From contig NC_091352.1 in assembly GCF_038502225.1 (NCBI RefSeq), positions 25,905,889-25,969,888 of the forward strand: DNA of 64,000 nt, written 5' to 3'. Origin of the DNA: Cherax quadricarinatus (lineage: Eukaryota; Arthropoda; Malacostraca; Decapoda; Parastacidae). Position 1 is the first letter of the stretch; every line of letters starts with the position of its first letter. The translations under genes were made by a program, and so were the position numbers. The notes under the pieces were generated by a model. It did no database searches and had not been told where the DNA came from. It worked only from the letters and a program-made list of their open reading frames with translations. This document shows, in pieces, positions 23,017 to 33,998 of the stretch.

Positions 23017-23820
23017 CTACTGTCTTTTTTTCCCGTTTCCTAGACCAACAGTGATTCTGGCTAGGTCATATGTCTGTTTACCAGAATTGTGGAAAAAACC
23101 AGCTATATCTAACTGTATTTTGGCATAGGGTTGTTTATTCAGTTTCTGCAACACTGTCTTTCTTATGAAGGACCTTTGTGAGCCTTGATCAAATAGTGTT
23201 AGCACATTGGTTTTGTGTAATTTATTAGATAACTCAACTCGAGCTATCGGGAGAGCAGTTGCTTTAAACTTATCTCTAACATTTAATGCTGTTGCTTGTT
23301 GACTTCCTGATTCTGTGGAAGTCTGCTGCTGTTCAGCAAAAGTATTTGGGCATAATGCTGTATGATGCATACCCTTGCATTTAAAACACTTCTTCAGTGA
23401 GCATTTACCTCCCTTGTGTTCACCTAAACACTTGATGCACCTTTTCAGCTGATGAACACGTTGTTTACGTGCCTCCATTGATGTGTATTGACTACAATAC
23501 TGTGCCCAATGTGTTCCATCACAAAGTACACATTTTGGATTACGTTTATGTGTGACAGTTTGTTTACTGTCTGTTGTATTCACAGCTTGATAAATGCCTA
23601 TATGGGATTTCCCATTCTGTGGTTTAGTGGGAGTAGGTATACTCTTGATATACTGAGTTGAAGGTTTGTTATCCACTGGATTTGTGGATTCTTCATCTTG
23701 TCTCGTTGCTCGCATGCATGAAACTATTGTTTGTAAACCATTGCTAATTTCTTCACAAGTGAAATAGCGTTTATTGAACATATTTAATCGTTCAATAGTT
23801 TGTGGTGACAACTTATCTTG
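23017..23820 (-). pseudogene. BEL/Pao Gag C-terminal part with zinc knuckles and protease
   Basis: Reading on from the insertion, the frame has QDKLSPQTIERLN, then a Cys/His region with three knuckle-like clusters (CVLCDGTHWAQYC, CIKCLGEHKGGKC, CFKCKGMHHTALC) typical of BEL/Pao Gag, then an aspartic protease with LTLFDQGSQRSFI. The frame ends at GKKRQ because of a frameshift in an A-run. The apparent N-terminal 60 codons above 23820 belong to the inserted Penelope-like fragment and not to Gag. Confidence 0.88.
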
Positions 23821-24298
23821 AAAGTTAAGACACATGTGCAACATCTGGATATCTTTATTGTAGACGTTTCGCCATCCAGTGGCTTTATCAATACAGATTC
23901 TAGGACATAATAGGAAGACAGTAGAACTATATACAAAAGATGAGGTAATCAGTCCCTCGGCCTTGGAGTTAGTGTTCACAGCATCGTGGTGGAGGAGAAT
24001 CTGGAGCAAAGGCAAGAAGACTGGCGGTTATATAGGCGTCAGTGGATAGGGACGGGCAGCAGACGAGGGCATAGTCACTGGTAGGCGGGATTCCCCAGTG
24101 GAAGTAGGTCCTTTCCAAAGAGATGGGTTAGTTGCAGCAGCCGTGAAGAAGGTCTTGTAGATGTCCTCTGTCTTCCTATTATGTCCTAGAATCTGTATTG
24201 ATAAAGCCACTGGATGGCGAAACGTCTACAATAAAGATATCCAGATGTTGCACATGTGTCTTAACTTTCATATTGTCGGTATTTTACAGCTTTCTTGC
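23821..24298 (+). mobile_element. Penelope-like fragment with inverted arms (478 bp) inside BEL gag
   Basis: Two arms of about 100 bp lie in inverse orientation (23821-23921 and about 24168-24268) around a roughly 250-bp centre. It is flanked by the 13-bp duplication ACAACTTATCTTG (23808-23820 and 24299-24311), which repeats the Gag residues QDKL. The right end carries 30 bp (with TATTGTCGGTATTTTA) missing from the left arm, so it is probably the true 3' end. Each arm has a hammerhead-like motif. Variable-length duplications, inverted partial copies and hammerhead motifs in terminal repeats are known features of Penelope-like elements. No RT or GIY-YIG frame is present, so the family call is inferred. 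Confidence 0.7.
24192..24238 (+). ncRNA. Hammerhead-ribozyme-like motif in the Penelope-like arm
   Basis: The order is TCTGTA (stem I 5' side), TTGATAA (core, consensus CUGANGA), GCCA-CTGGA-TGGC (stem II and loop), GAAACGTC (GAAA plus a two-base-pair ACGU stem III and cleavage base C), then TAC...AGA (stem I 3' side, pairing with GTA and TCT). The same motif lies on the minus strand in the left arm near 23850-23905. Two core changes from consensus suggest weak or no activity. The match is structural and by eye. Confidence 0.5.
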
Positions 24299-25076
24299 AC
24301 AACTTATCTTGTACAATACCACTGATAAACCAATCACATTGTCTTAGGTCATATTTAGCACCTAGAGATCTGAGACTATTGTCTAATATGATTCTAAATG
24401 CCTGTAAGTCTGAAAAACAATGTTTGGGTGGCTTCAAGCTTGATATTAAGACTGCATGTCTAACTCTAGCCTTGTCAGCATCGAAGTAATTGTCTGCTAA
24501 GACACGTAAGGCTATTTGATAATTACCTTTAACCACCGGAGATGACTTAATCAGTTCATAGGGTTCTCCCTTCACAAGACATTTAAGGTAACTGAACTTA
24601 GCACTCTCATCTATGTCAGTTCGTGAATTTACTATGGATTGAAAACCACTAATGAATTCTTCATAATTATGACCTTGGAAAATAGGTAATGACAATGTAG
24701 GTAAGCTTGGTAATGGGACACTTGTTGTTGTTACAGGTGTAACAGGTGTTTGACCACTAGTTACAGTAGGTCTCCGTGACAGAGTTTTGCGGCAGATAGC
24801 CTGTACTCCTGTCCACCTTAATTGTTGATTACTAAAAGTATCCAAAACATTTTTAATTTCATCCTCAGATGGATCTGATTCAAGAAATTTATTTTCATAA
24901 TGTGTATAGTCTGAATTAATTATTTCCAGACGTTGTATAAATAATTCAAATTTGACCTCAAGATCATCAAAATCTATGTTTGTATCTTGAGTTAATCCTA
25001 TACAGACTGAAATTAGATTCTCTAGTTGTGTAATCTTAGTCTGTAAAGACTGAAACTGAGTTTTCAAAAAAGCCAT
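24299..25076 (-). pseudogene. BEL/Pao Gag N-terminal part, interrupted
   Basis: It starts at an ATG at 25074-25076 (MAFLKTQFQSLQ), with a coiled-coil-like N-terminus (ITQLENLISV), then a segment typical of the DUF1759 family in BEL/Pao Gag: LPTLSLPIFQGHNYEEFISG and SSLKPPKHCFSDLQAFR. It ends at DWFISGIVQDKL, where the 478-bp insertion enters. The protein resumes with the duplicated QDKL at 23820. Without the insertion, Gag and protease would be continuous. Confidence 0.88.
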
Positions 25077-25862
25077 TTTAATGGTATACTGAAAATTCTA
25101 GCACCACACTTAGAGTGTTTAAAAAACAATGTACTGCTATAAACAGCTGAGTTTTTGTTATGCTTAAGTCAGCAATAATTGAGTCAGACACTACTGACCC
25201 ACTAAGCTTAACCTCAGGGTCAATGACCATGAAGGGTACACAGTACATGTGGCTGGTGTTTATGGCTTGAGTTTGCTGTGTCAGCCTGACCACGATGATT
25301 AATCGTAAATAACGTTATACACTTCATTCACTATACACTATAAATGTCACTGTATAACTGTAAATCACACATGAATATTACTTACACATATATAAATGTC
25401 ACTGTTAATATATATTTGAAAGCTTACACTTTATATATATATAAGTTCTTTTAATATAACAGGTATATCTATAAGAAACAAATTTTAACACAATCTTGTC
25501 TCTTAATTTCTGTCTATAAACATTATAAACACTATGTGTATATACACTCAGACAAACTGAACATCAGTTGGGTTGTTGTTGTCTTAGTCAGCACTTCTTC
25601 GAGTTTGGAGCAGTGGATGCCGGGAGCCATCCCCCGTTTTCTTGTTGGGTGAGTCACCCAGCTCCCGTTTTCTTTGGGTGAACGCTGGGTGAGTGCCCGT
25701 TTTCTTTTGGCTGCCCATTCTCTGTGATTGAGTCTGGAGGGACTCATTTATACTGATTTATATTGTAAAACGCTAGTTTTACAGCTTTTTTCGAAGGACC
25801 TTGGCTCGTAGGTTATTTGTACACTGTAGTACAACATATTTGAACCACAGTGTGGCCTTTAT
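25077..25862 (-). other. Leader of the BEL/Pao element
   Basis: About 790 bp between the primer-binding site and gag. AT-rich with TATATATA runs near 25430. A small internal repeat of GGGTGAGT..CCCGTTTTCTTT occurs near 25640-25700. No gene seen. Confidence 0.7.
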
Positions 25863-25880
25863 CCGGTTCGAGCATGACCA
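25863..25880 (-). promoter_or_regulatory. BEL/Pao primer-binding site
   Basis: The plus strand reads CCGGTTCGAGCATGACCA, which looks like the 3' end of a tRNA (T-arm GGTTCGA, terminal CCA). It lies three bases inside the 5' LTR, as expected for priming on the minus strand. Confidence 0.75.
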
Positions 25881-25883
25881 AAA

Positions 25884-26919
25884 TGTTGAGAAATGGCATT
25901 ACCAGTTAAGTTTAAAGAGTTTGTACGTAACTTAGAAAGACAGCTAATCGCCTGCACAGCCGCCCCTGCAGACGAGGTCTTGAGAAGCTGTCGAAGTCAT
26001 CTCTCAATGGGTTGTAAAGAGTTATAATTTGTAAGATTATAAATTACCCCTAGGGGGTGTTATGTCAGCATATTTCATTCACTGATTGCTGACAAATTAC
26101 ATACTTGTTTTGACTCAAAAGTCCGCACCTTACTGCCGACTATAGGTTGATCACAAACTCCTTGCGACTCAAAAACTGTGCAGTCCCCCGTACTACAAGA
26201 AATTCGTAACCTACCTTGCTCTTGTAGCGTGAGCTATGGTGTTCTTCACATCTTTGACAGATATTGGTGACTTGATAGATGTCACGTCTTCCATAGTCTA
26301 GGAATACGCACACTGGTACACTATGTTCCACAAGATTTGTCTTTATTGTTCACAATCTTATCACTAAAGAAGCTGATCACACTTCTCTTAAGTGTTTATT
26401 GTGTTTTATGAGATACTTTGTTCACACTAACGCACAGATCGTTCTTTGTTGGTTATCCTGGCGTCAGTGTCACTCTCAGTAGAGTCAAAAGTAATCTGAA
26501 GACGCCACAGCACCCCACGCCGTTACTTCCCTAGCACAAAGGAAAAGCTGACATAGTACTTTTGCTTCCTTGCCACTTCCTCCATGAGGCAAAGCAGAAT
26601 GTTTGATTCTTGCTGTCTTAAGCATAGACAACAATGTCCACTATCTTTACTATGGTAATAAAGTGGGAGCAGGATTTTCCTTAATTGTCCTGCTAAAGTA
26701 AGAGATGTACTGTCTCTTATTAAAATACACTCTGCAACACAGGACCGCACAGAGCGTCGAGCCACGTCACATACTGGTACTGCATCTGGGGTCAATTACT
26801 CGCTGTAGCAGTAAACAAGATATTTGCCTCTTCTGAGAGGGCTGGGCCCCTCAGGGCTGAAAGGGGCCGAAGGGGCTGAAAGGGGCTGATACCCCCCTCC
26901 TGGAGAAATTTTCTCAACA
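25884..26919 (-). repeat. 5' LTR of the outer BEL/Pao element
   Basis: 1,036 bp, TGTTGAGAAA...CTCAACA on the minus strand, closely similar to 15785-16838. A short deletion relative to the partner lies near 26280. Target duplication GAGGG follows at 26920-26924. Confidence 0.93.
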
Positions 26920-26924
26920 GAGGG

Positions 26925-27267
26925 TCCAATACACAAAGCCATTTAAGTCTGTTTAATGTATGGTAGTGCAACTGACTGACTAATGTACGAGCTAAACAGA
27001 TTACCATATACCCCAGTGATATGTGGGCATTTTAGCCCAACATACGTGAGTATGGGATTCAGTGGATCCAGTCAGTATTCAGTTACGAAAATACTGACAT
27101 AATACCCCCTAGGGATGATTCAACTCATTCACCATACATTATTTCAGCCCTGAGGGAGTGCATACAACAGCTTCTCAAGACATCGCCTACAGGACGGCTG
27201 CGTAGGCGAAAGTTGTCTTTCAAGACAAGGCCCACTACAGTCCATTATTTGTAGCATTTCCCACAAA
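26925..27267 (+). repeat. BEL/Pao-type solo LTR, 3' part
   Basis: This continues the LTR interrupted at 15779. It holds CTGACATAATACCCCCTAGG and CAACAGCTTCTCAAGAC, which match the minus-strand BEL LTRs, and ends TTTCCCACA plus two or three bases before the 18-bp minisatellite resumes. Confidence 0.8.
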
Positions 27268-27787
27268 ACACCTCCACATTGATGACACCCTGCACACTGA
27301 TGATATCGCCCACATCGAAGACACGCTCCACATTGATGACACCCTCTACATTGATGACACCCTTCACGTTGATGACACTCTTCACATTGATGACACCCTC
27401 CACATTGATGACACCTTCTACATTGATGACACCTTCCACATTGACGACACCCCTTCATTGATGACACGATCCACATTGATGAGACCCTCCTAACTGATAT
27501 TGCCCTCCACATTGATGACACCCCCACATTAATGTGGTCCTCCATATTGATGACACCCTCCACGTTCATGATGCCCTCATACTGATGGCACTCTCCACAT
27601 TGATGACACCCTCCACATTGATGAAACCCTCCACATTGATGACACCCTCCACATTGATGAAACCCTCCACATTGATGACACCCTCCACATTGATGACACT
27701 CTCCACAATGATGACACCCTCATCTTTGATGACATCCTCCACATTGATGGCTCCCTCAAAATTAATGAAACTCTCCACATTGATGGC
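27268..27787. repeat. 18-bp minisatellite, right block, degenerate
   Basis: CTCCACATTGATGACACC-type units with more substitutions and indels than the left block, as expected at an array edge. It passes directly into the 32-bp satellite. Confidence 0.92.
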
Positions 27788-30700
27788 ACTGTGTGGTAAC
27801 ACCTGTAGGCCTTGTTCACACTGTGTGGTAACACCTGTAGGCCTAGTTCACACTGTGTGGTAACACCTGTAGGCCTAGTTCACACTGTGTGGTAACACCT
27901 GTAGGCCTAGTTCACACTGTGTGGTAACACCTGTAGGCCTAGTTCACACTAGGTGGTAACACCTGTAGGCTTAATTCACACTGTGTGGTAACACCTGTAG
28001 GCCTAGTTCACACTGTGTGGTAATAACTGTAGGCCTAGTTCAAACTGTGTGGTAACACCTGTAGGCCTAGTTCACACTGTGTGGTAACACCTGTAGGCCT
28101 AATTCACAATGTGTGGTAACACCTGTAGGCCTAATTCACACTGTGTGGTAACACCTGTAGGCCTAGTTCACACTGTGTGGTAACACCTGTAGGCCTAGTT
28201 CACACTTTGTGGTAATTCCTGTAGGCCTAGTTCACACCGTGTGGTAACACCTGTAGGCCTAGTTCATACTAGGTGGTAACACCTGTAAGCCTAACTCACA
28301 CTGTGTGGTAACACCTGTAGGCCTAGTTCACACTGTGTGATAACACCTGTAGGCCTAGTTCACACTGTGTGGTAATACCTGTAGGCCTAGTTCACACTGT
28401 GTGGTAACACCTGTAGGCCTAGTTCACACTAGGTGGTAACACCTGTAGGCCTAATTCACACTGTGTGGTAACACCTGTAGGCCTAGTTCACACTGTGTGG
28501 TAACACCTGTAGGCCTAGTTCACACTGTGTGGTAACACCTGTAGGTCTTGTTCACACTGTGTGGTAACACCTGTAGGCCTAGTTCACACTGTGTGGTAAC
28601 ACCTGTAGGCCTAGTTCACACTAGGTGGTAACACCTGTAGGCCTAGTTCACACTGTGTGGTAACACCTGTAGGCCTAGTTCACACTGTGTGGTAATACCT
28701 GTAGGCCTAGTTCACACTGTGTAGTAACACCTGTAGGCCTAATTCACACTGTGTGGTAACACCTGTAGGCCTAGTTCACAATGTGTGGTAACACCTGTAG
28801 GCCTAGTTCACACTGTGTGGTAACACCTGTAGGCCTTGTTCACACTGTGTGGTAACACCTGTAGGCCTAGTTCACACTGTGTTAACACCTGTAGGCCTAG
28901 TTCACACTGTGTGGTAAAACCTGTAGGCCTAGTTCACACTGTGTGGTAACACCTGTTGGCCTAGTTCACAATGTGTGGTAATACCTGTAGGCCTAGTTCA
29001 CTCTGTGTGGTAATTCCTGTAGGCCTAGTTCACACCGTGTGGTAACACCTGTAGGCTTAATTCACACTGTGTGGTAACACCTGTAGGCCTAGTTTATACT
29101 GTGTGGTAATACCTGTAGGCCTAGTTCACACTGTGTGGTAACACCTGTAGGCCTAGTTCACACTGTTTGGTAACACCTGTAGGCCATGTTCACACTGTGT
29201 GGTAACACCTGTAGGCCTAGTTCACACTGTGTGGTAACACCTGTAGGCCATGTTACCACTGTGTGGTAACACCTGTAGGCCTAGTTCACGCTGTGTGGTA
29301 ACACCTGTAGGCCTAGTTCACACTGTGTGGTAGCACCTGTAGGCCTTGTTACCACTGTGTGGTAACACCTGTAGGCCTAGTTCACACTGTGTGGTAACAC
29401 CTGTAGGCCTAGTTCACACTTTGTGGTAACACCTGTAGGCCTAGTTCACACTGTGTGGTAACACCTGTAGGCCTAGCTCACACTGTGTGGTAACACCTGT
29501 AGGCCTAGTTCACACTAGGTGGTAACTCCTGTAGGCCTAGTTCAAACTGTGTGGTAACCCCTGTAGGCCTAGTTCACACGGTTTGGTAACACCTGTAGGC
29601 CTAGTTCACACTGTGTGGTAACGCCTGTAGGCCTAGTTCACAATGTGTGGTAACACCTGTAGGCCTAATTCACACTGTGTTGTAACACCTGTAGGCCTAG
29701 TTCACACTGTGTGGTAACACCTGTAGGCCTAGTTCACACTGTGTGGTAACACCTGTAGGCCTAGTTCACACTGTGTGGTAGCACCTGTAGGCCTAGTTCA
29801 CACTAGGTGGTAACACCTGTAGGCTTAATTCACACTGTGTGGTAACACCTGTAGGCCTAGTTCACACTGTGTGGTAATACCTGTAGGCCTAGTTCAAACT
29901 GTGTGGTAACCCCTGTAGGCCTAGTTCACACTGTGTGGTAACACCTGTAGGCCTAGTTCACACTGTGTGGTAACGCCTGTAGGCCTAGTTCACAATGTGT
30001 GGTAACACCTGTAGTCCTAATTCACACTGTGTGGTAACACCTGTAGGCCTAGTTCACACTGTGTGGTAACACCTGTAGGCCTAGTTCACACTGTGTGGTA
30101 ATACCTGTAGGCCTAGTTCACACCGTGTGGTAACACCTGTAGGCCTAGTTCACACTAGGTGGTAACACCTGTAAGCCTAATTCACACTGTGTGGTAACAC
30201 CTGTAGGCCTAGTTCACACTGTGTGATAGCACTTGTAGGCCTAGTTCACACTGTGTGGTAACACCTGTAGGCCTAGTTCACACTAGGTGGTAACACCTGT
30301 AGGCCTAATTCACACTGTGTGGTAACACCTTTAGGCCTAGTTCACACTGTGTGGTAACACCTGTAGGTCTAGTTCACACTGTGTGGTAACACCTGTAGGC
30401 CTAGTTCACACTGTGTGGTAACACCTGTAGGCCTAGTTCACACTGTTTGGTAACACCTGTAGGCCTAGTCCACACTGTGTGGTAACACCTGTAGGCCTAG
30501 TTCACACTGTGTGGTAACACCTGTAGGCCTAGATCACACTGTGTGGTAACACCTGTTGGCCTAGTTCACACTGTGTGGTAACACCTGTAGGCCTAGTTCA
30601 CACTGTGTGGTAATTCCTGTAGGCCTAGTTCACACCGTGTGGTAACACCTGTAGGTTTAATTCACACTGTGGTAACATCTGTAGGCCTAGTTCACACTGT

Positions 30701-31625
30701 GTGGTAATACCTGTAGGCCTAGTTCACACTGTGTGGTAACACCTGTAGGCCTAGTTCACACTGTTTGGTAACACCTGTAGGCCTAGTTCACACTGTGTGG
30801 TAACACCTGTAGGCCTAGTTCACAATGTGTGGTAATACCTGTAGGCCTAGTTCACACTGTGTTGTAACACCTGTAGGCCTAGTTCACACTGTGTGGTAAC
30901 ACCTGTAGGCCTAGTTCACACTGTGTGGTAATTCCTGTAGGCCTAGTTCACACCGTGTGGTAACACCTGTAGGCCTAGTTCACACTAGGTGGTAACACCT
31001 GTAAGCCTAATTCACACTGTGTGGTAACACCTGTAGGCCTAGTTCACACTGTGTGATAACACCTGTATGCCTAGTTCTCACTATGTGGTAACACCTGTAG
31101 GCCTAGTTCACACTGTGTGGTAACACCTGTAGGCCTAGTTCACACTGTGTGGTAACACCTGTAGGCCTAATTCACACTGTGTGGTAACACCTGTAGGCCT
31201 AGTTCATACTGTGTGGTAACACCTGTAGGCCTAATTCACACTGTGTGGTAACACCTGTAGGCCTAGTTCACACTGTGTGGTAACACCTGTAGGCCTAGTT
31301 CACATTGTGTGGTAATACCTGTAGGCCTAGTTCACACTGTGTGGTAATACCTGTAGGCCTAGTTCACACTGTGTGGTAATACCTGTAGGCCTAGTTCACA
31401 CTGTGTGGTAGTACCTGTAGGCCTAGTTCACACTGTGTGGTTATACCTGTAGACCTAGTTCACAGTGTGTGGTAATACCTGTAGGCCTAGTTCACACTGT
31501 GTGGTGATACCTGTAGGCCTATTTAACACTGTGTGGTAATACCTGTAGGCCTAGTTCACACTGTGTGGTGATACCTGTAGGCCTAGTTAGCACTGTGTGG
31601 TAATACCTGTAGGCCTAGTTCACAG
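27788..31625. repeat. 32-bp satellite, about 120 units
   Basis: Unit core GTGTGGTAACACCTGTAGGC followed by CTAGTTCACACT. Nearly all units are 32 bp. Recurrent variants are CTAGGTGG, GGTAATACC, GGTAATTCC and TAATTCACA. Rare 2-bp-deleted units lie near 28877 and 30668. Each unit has two small inverted repeats (GTGTGGTAACACC and TAGGCCTA). Confidence 0.97.
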
Positions 31626-31759
31626 CCTGCTCTCCTCACTTTTATTAATAATAATATCTTATATTCTCCAGTGGTTTCAGCAGTAATCCTTTTCCATATC
31701 TTAACTTTCCTGCTCTTTGAGTTTATGCTCGTTCTCCGATGTTAATGGAGTAGGCTCGT
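31626..31759. other. Short spacer with one 27-bp-type minisatellite unit
   Basis: From about 31718 it contains GTTCTCCGATGTTAATGGAG and TAGGCTCGT, the same unit type seen at 32955. This is the left flank of the solo LTR. Confidence 0.7.
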
Positions 31760-32954
31760 TGTTGCAACCCCTGAATGGGTTACAATGATTATTATGTATA
31801 TATATAATGTATATTATCTTTTCATATAATTTTATATTGCTTATATTTGCGATAATAGCTAAATCGTAAATATATTGCTTTATTTTCTTATTTGACTTAT
31901 GTTGTTAGGATGTACATATTATGTGCTCAGTTCAAGTCTTGATTGTCAAACTACTGTAATTATCGCTTGTCGCTCGTTATACTGCCGGCTTCTGAGCTGT
32001 GCTGTCCACGGGGCTATCACGTGATCGAGGGGGGGGGTGTCCTCACCTCTCGTGAAGTATTCAGTCTGCTCTAGACTCGCTTGGTGGTTGGACAGATTGT
32101 CTGTCTCATTATTCTTGTTAGTTCTGTAGAACTCTGTTCACAGAACATTGTATAGACTTAGTGATTTTCGACGTTGTACTGAGGTTGTGTATCACATAGA
32201 CACTCTGAACATCTCAGGTCCTTAGCTATAGCTTCTGACCTAATTTTGTACTGGTTTCTGTGTATTGTCACAATCTGGTTTTCCTATGCTGAACTTGGAT
32301 TCAGTATTATGGGAGTTTTGTAACTTTTGTGGAGGATCTGCTGATGGTCCCTACTTAGTGTCGTTATATTATCTCCTTGATCCTGATTGTGTCGCAGTCG
32401 CTTGTTATATGGCTATTGGGCTTAGCATTCTTTTCATTGTTCAAGCAGACTGTTCTGGTTGCCAGTCAGTCAAGAAGTTAGTTTATTAGAGGACTTTGTC
32501 AGTCACTTGTTTAAGTCTAGTCGAGTCGTGAGACATAACGAACTACTTAGAGCACTTACACACATACACACTTAATTGTACATATTTGTAATATCTTATT
32601 AAATGTTAATGTACCAGACGGTACTTAAGAATTATAAATGTGATATGTGCTTTCAGCACAATAATATTGAACTCGAGAGATTGATTTTATTTTCATTACT
32701 GTGATTGATTTAATTTACTTTGATAATATACCTCTAGACTTAATAAATTTATTAAATTTTAATTTCTCTAGTTAGTAGCCTACCAGTTGTAATCCTGAAG
32801 CACTATTGATTCATACTGAATTCTAATGGATAATTGGACAAGGATACTGACTACTTGTTACGAAAACCCAGTAACAGGCTGGATGCTAGAAGGGCAGTCC
32901 TTTCTAGTATTACCTGGAGATCTCTAAGCTTTTAGAATCGCGTTTTTTGTAACA
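31760..32954. repeat. Solo LTR of an unassigned LTR retrotransposon (1,195 bp)
   Basis: It starts TGTTGCAACC and ends TTTTGTAACA (TG...CA with imperfect inverted ends), flanked by the 5-bp duplication CTCGT at 31755-31759 and 32955-32959. The minisatellite resumes immediately after. No coding domain inside; a 74-codon frame at 32265-32489 looks like chance. The superfamily (BEL/Pao or gypsy) cannot be decided from one LTR, and the orientation is unknown. Confidence 0.85.
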
Positions 32955-33275
32955 CTCGTTCACTGTTGTTAATGGAGTAGGCTCGTTCACCGTGTTTGAT
33001 GGAGAAGGCTCGTTCTCAGTTGTTGATGGAATAGGCTCGAAGACCGTTGTTGATGGAGTAGGCTCGTCCTCCAATGTTAAAAGAGTAGGCTCATCCTTCA
33101 TTACTGATGGAATTGGCTCGTCCTCCGTTGTTGATGAAGTTGGCTTGTTCTTCGATGTTAATGGAGTAGGTTCGTCCTTCATTACTGTTAGAGTTGGCTC
33201 GTCCTCTGTTGTTGGAGTAGGCTCTTCCTCTGATGTTGAGGGAGTAGGAACATCCTCTGTTGTTGATGGATGTTA
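32955..33275. repeat. 27-bp-type minisatellite block
   Basis: Units on the theme GTTGATGGAGTAGGCTCGT plus CCTCC. They are quite diverged. Confidence 0.88.
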
Positions 33276-33357
33276 CGGTTTGAGTCTCTGTTTTCAGGGA
33301 TCAGACCCGTTAGTAACAACAGGTGAAGACCAACTCAGGTCTTCTTACTCTTTTCAG

Positions 33358-33449
<92 letters not shown>
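33358..33449. repeat. (AT)n microsatellite
   Basis: About 45 AT dinucleotides, followed by ATTATTATT. It lies at the 3' tail of the minus-strand LINE fragment that follows. Confidence 0.95.
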
Positions 33450-33452
<3 letters not shown>

Positions 33453-33998
33453 ATTATTATTTTTATTATCACACTGGCCGATTCCCACCAAGGCAGGGTG
33501 GCCCGAAAAAGAAAAACTTTCACCATCATTCACTCCATCACTGTCTTGCCAGAAGGGTGCTTTACACTACAGTTTTTAAACTGCAACATTAACACCCCTC
33601 CTTCAGAGTGCAGGCACTGTACTTCCCATCTCCAGGACTCAAGTCCGGCCTGCCGGTTTCCCTGAACCCCTTCATAAATGTTACTTTGCTCACACTCCAA
33701 CAGCACGTCAAGTATTAAAAACCATTTGTCTCCATTCACTCCTATCAAACACGTTCATGCATACCTGCTGGAAGTCCAAGCCCCTCGCACACAAAACCTC
33801 CTTTACCCCCTCTCTCCAACCTTTCCTAGGCCGACCCCTACCCCGCCTTCCTTCCACTACAGACTGATACACTCTTGAAGTCATTCTGTTTCGCTCCATT
33901 CTCTCTACATGTCCGAACCACCTCAACAACCCTTCCTCAGCCCTCTGGACAACAGTTTTGGTAATCCCGCACCTCCTCCTAACTTCCAAACTACGAAT
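33450..33998 (-). mobile_element. LINE 3' fragment (minus strand)
   Basis: The minus strand carries the C-terminal end of a non-LTR retrotransposon protein (about 33708-33989), then a 3' UTR ending in an (AATA)n and AT tail. The encoded stretch has GLLRWFGHVERMERNRMTS and GRRGRGRPRKGWREGV, a conserved C-terminal motif of several LINE clades. A degenerate copy of the same family lies at 54040-55230. It is strongly 5'-truncated. Confidence 0.8.

Larger units (their letters stand above)
15785..26919 (-). mobile_element. BEL/Pao LTR retrotransposon, minus strand, degenerate and nested (11.1 kb)
   Basis: It is bounded by two closely similar LTRs (15785-16838 and 25884-26919, differing at scattered bases) and a 5-bp target duplication GAGGG (15780-15784 and 26920-26924). 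Read on the minus strand the order is 5' LTR, primer-binding site, gag, protease, RT, RNase H, integrase, then an extra internal LTR, then a second copy of the integrase end, then the 3' LTR. Gag and the RT/RNase H junction are each interrupted by a Penelope-like fragment. Frameshifts and stops elsewhere show the copy is dead. Confidence 0.92.

Noticed and set aside
23821..24015. N-terminal 60 residues in front of the BEL zinc knuckles
   Set aside because: This stretch is translated from the inserted Penelope-like fragment. The true Gag continuation starts at the duplicated QDKL at 23820.
27788..31625. Possible CRISPR-like array or regulatory repeat
   Set aside because: The 32-bp units have no spacers and vary as satellites do.
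32265..32489. 74-codon frame inside the solo LTR
   Set aside because: No recognisable motif, and it lies within an LTR bounded by a target duplication. Probably chance.
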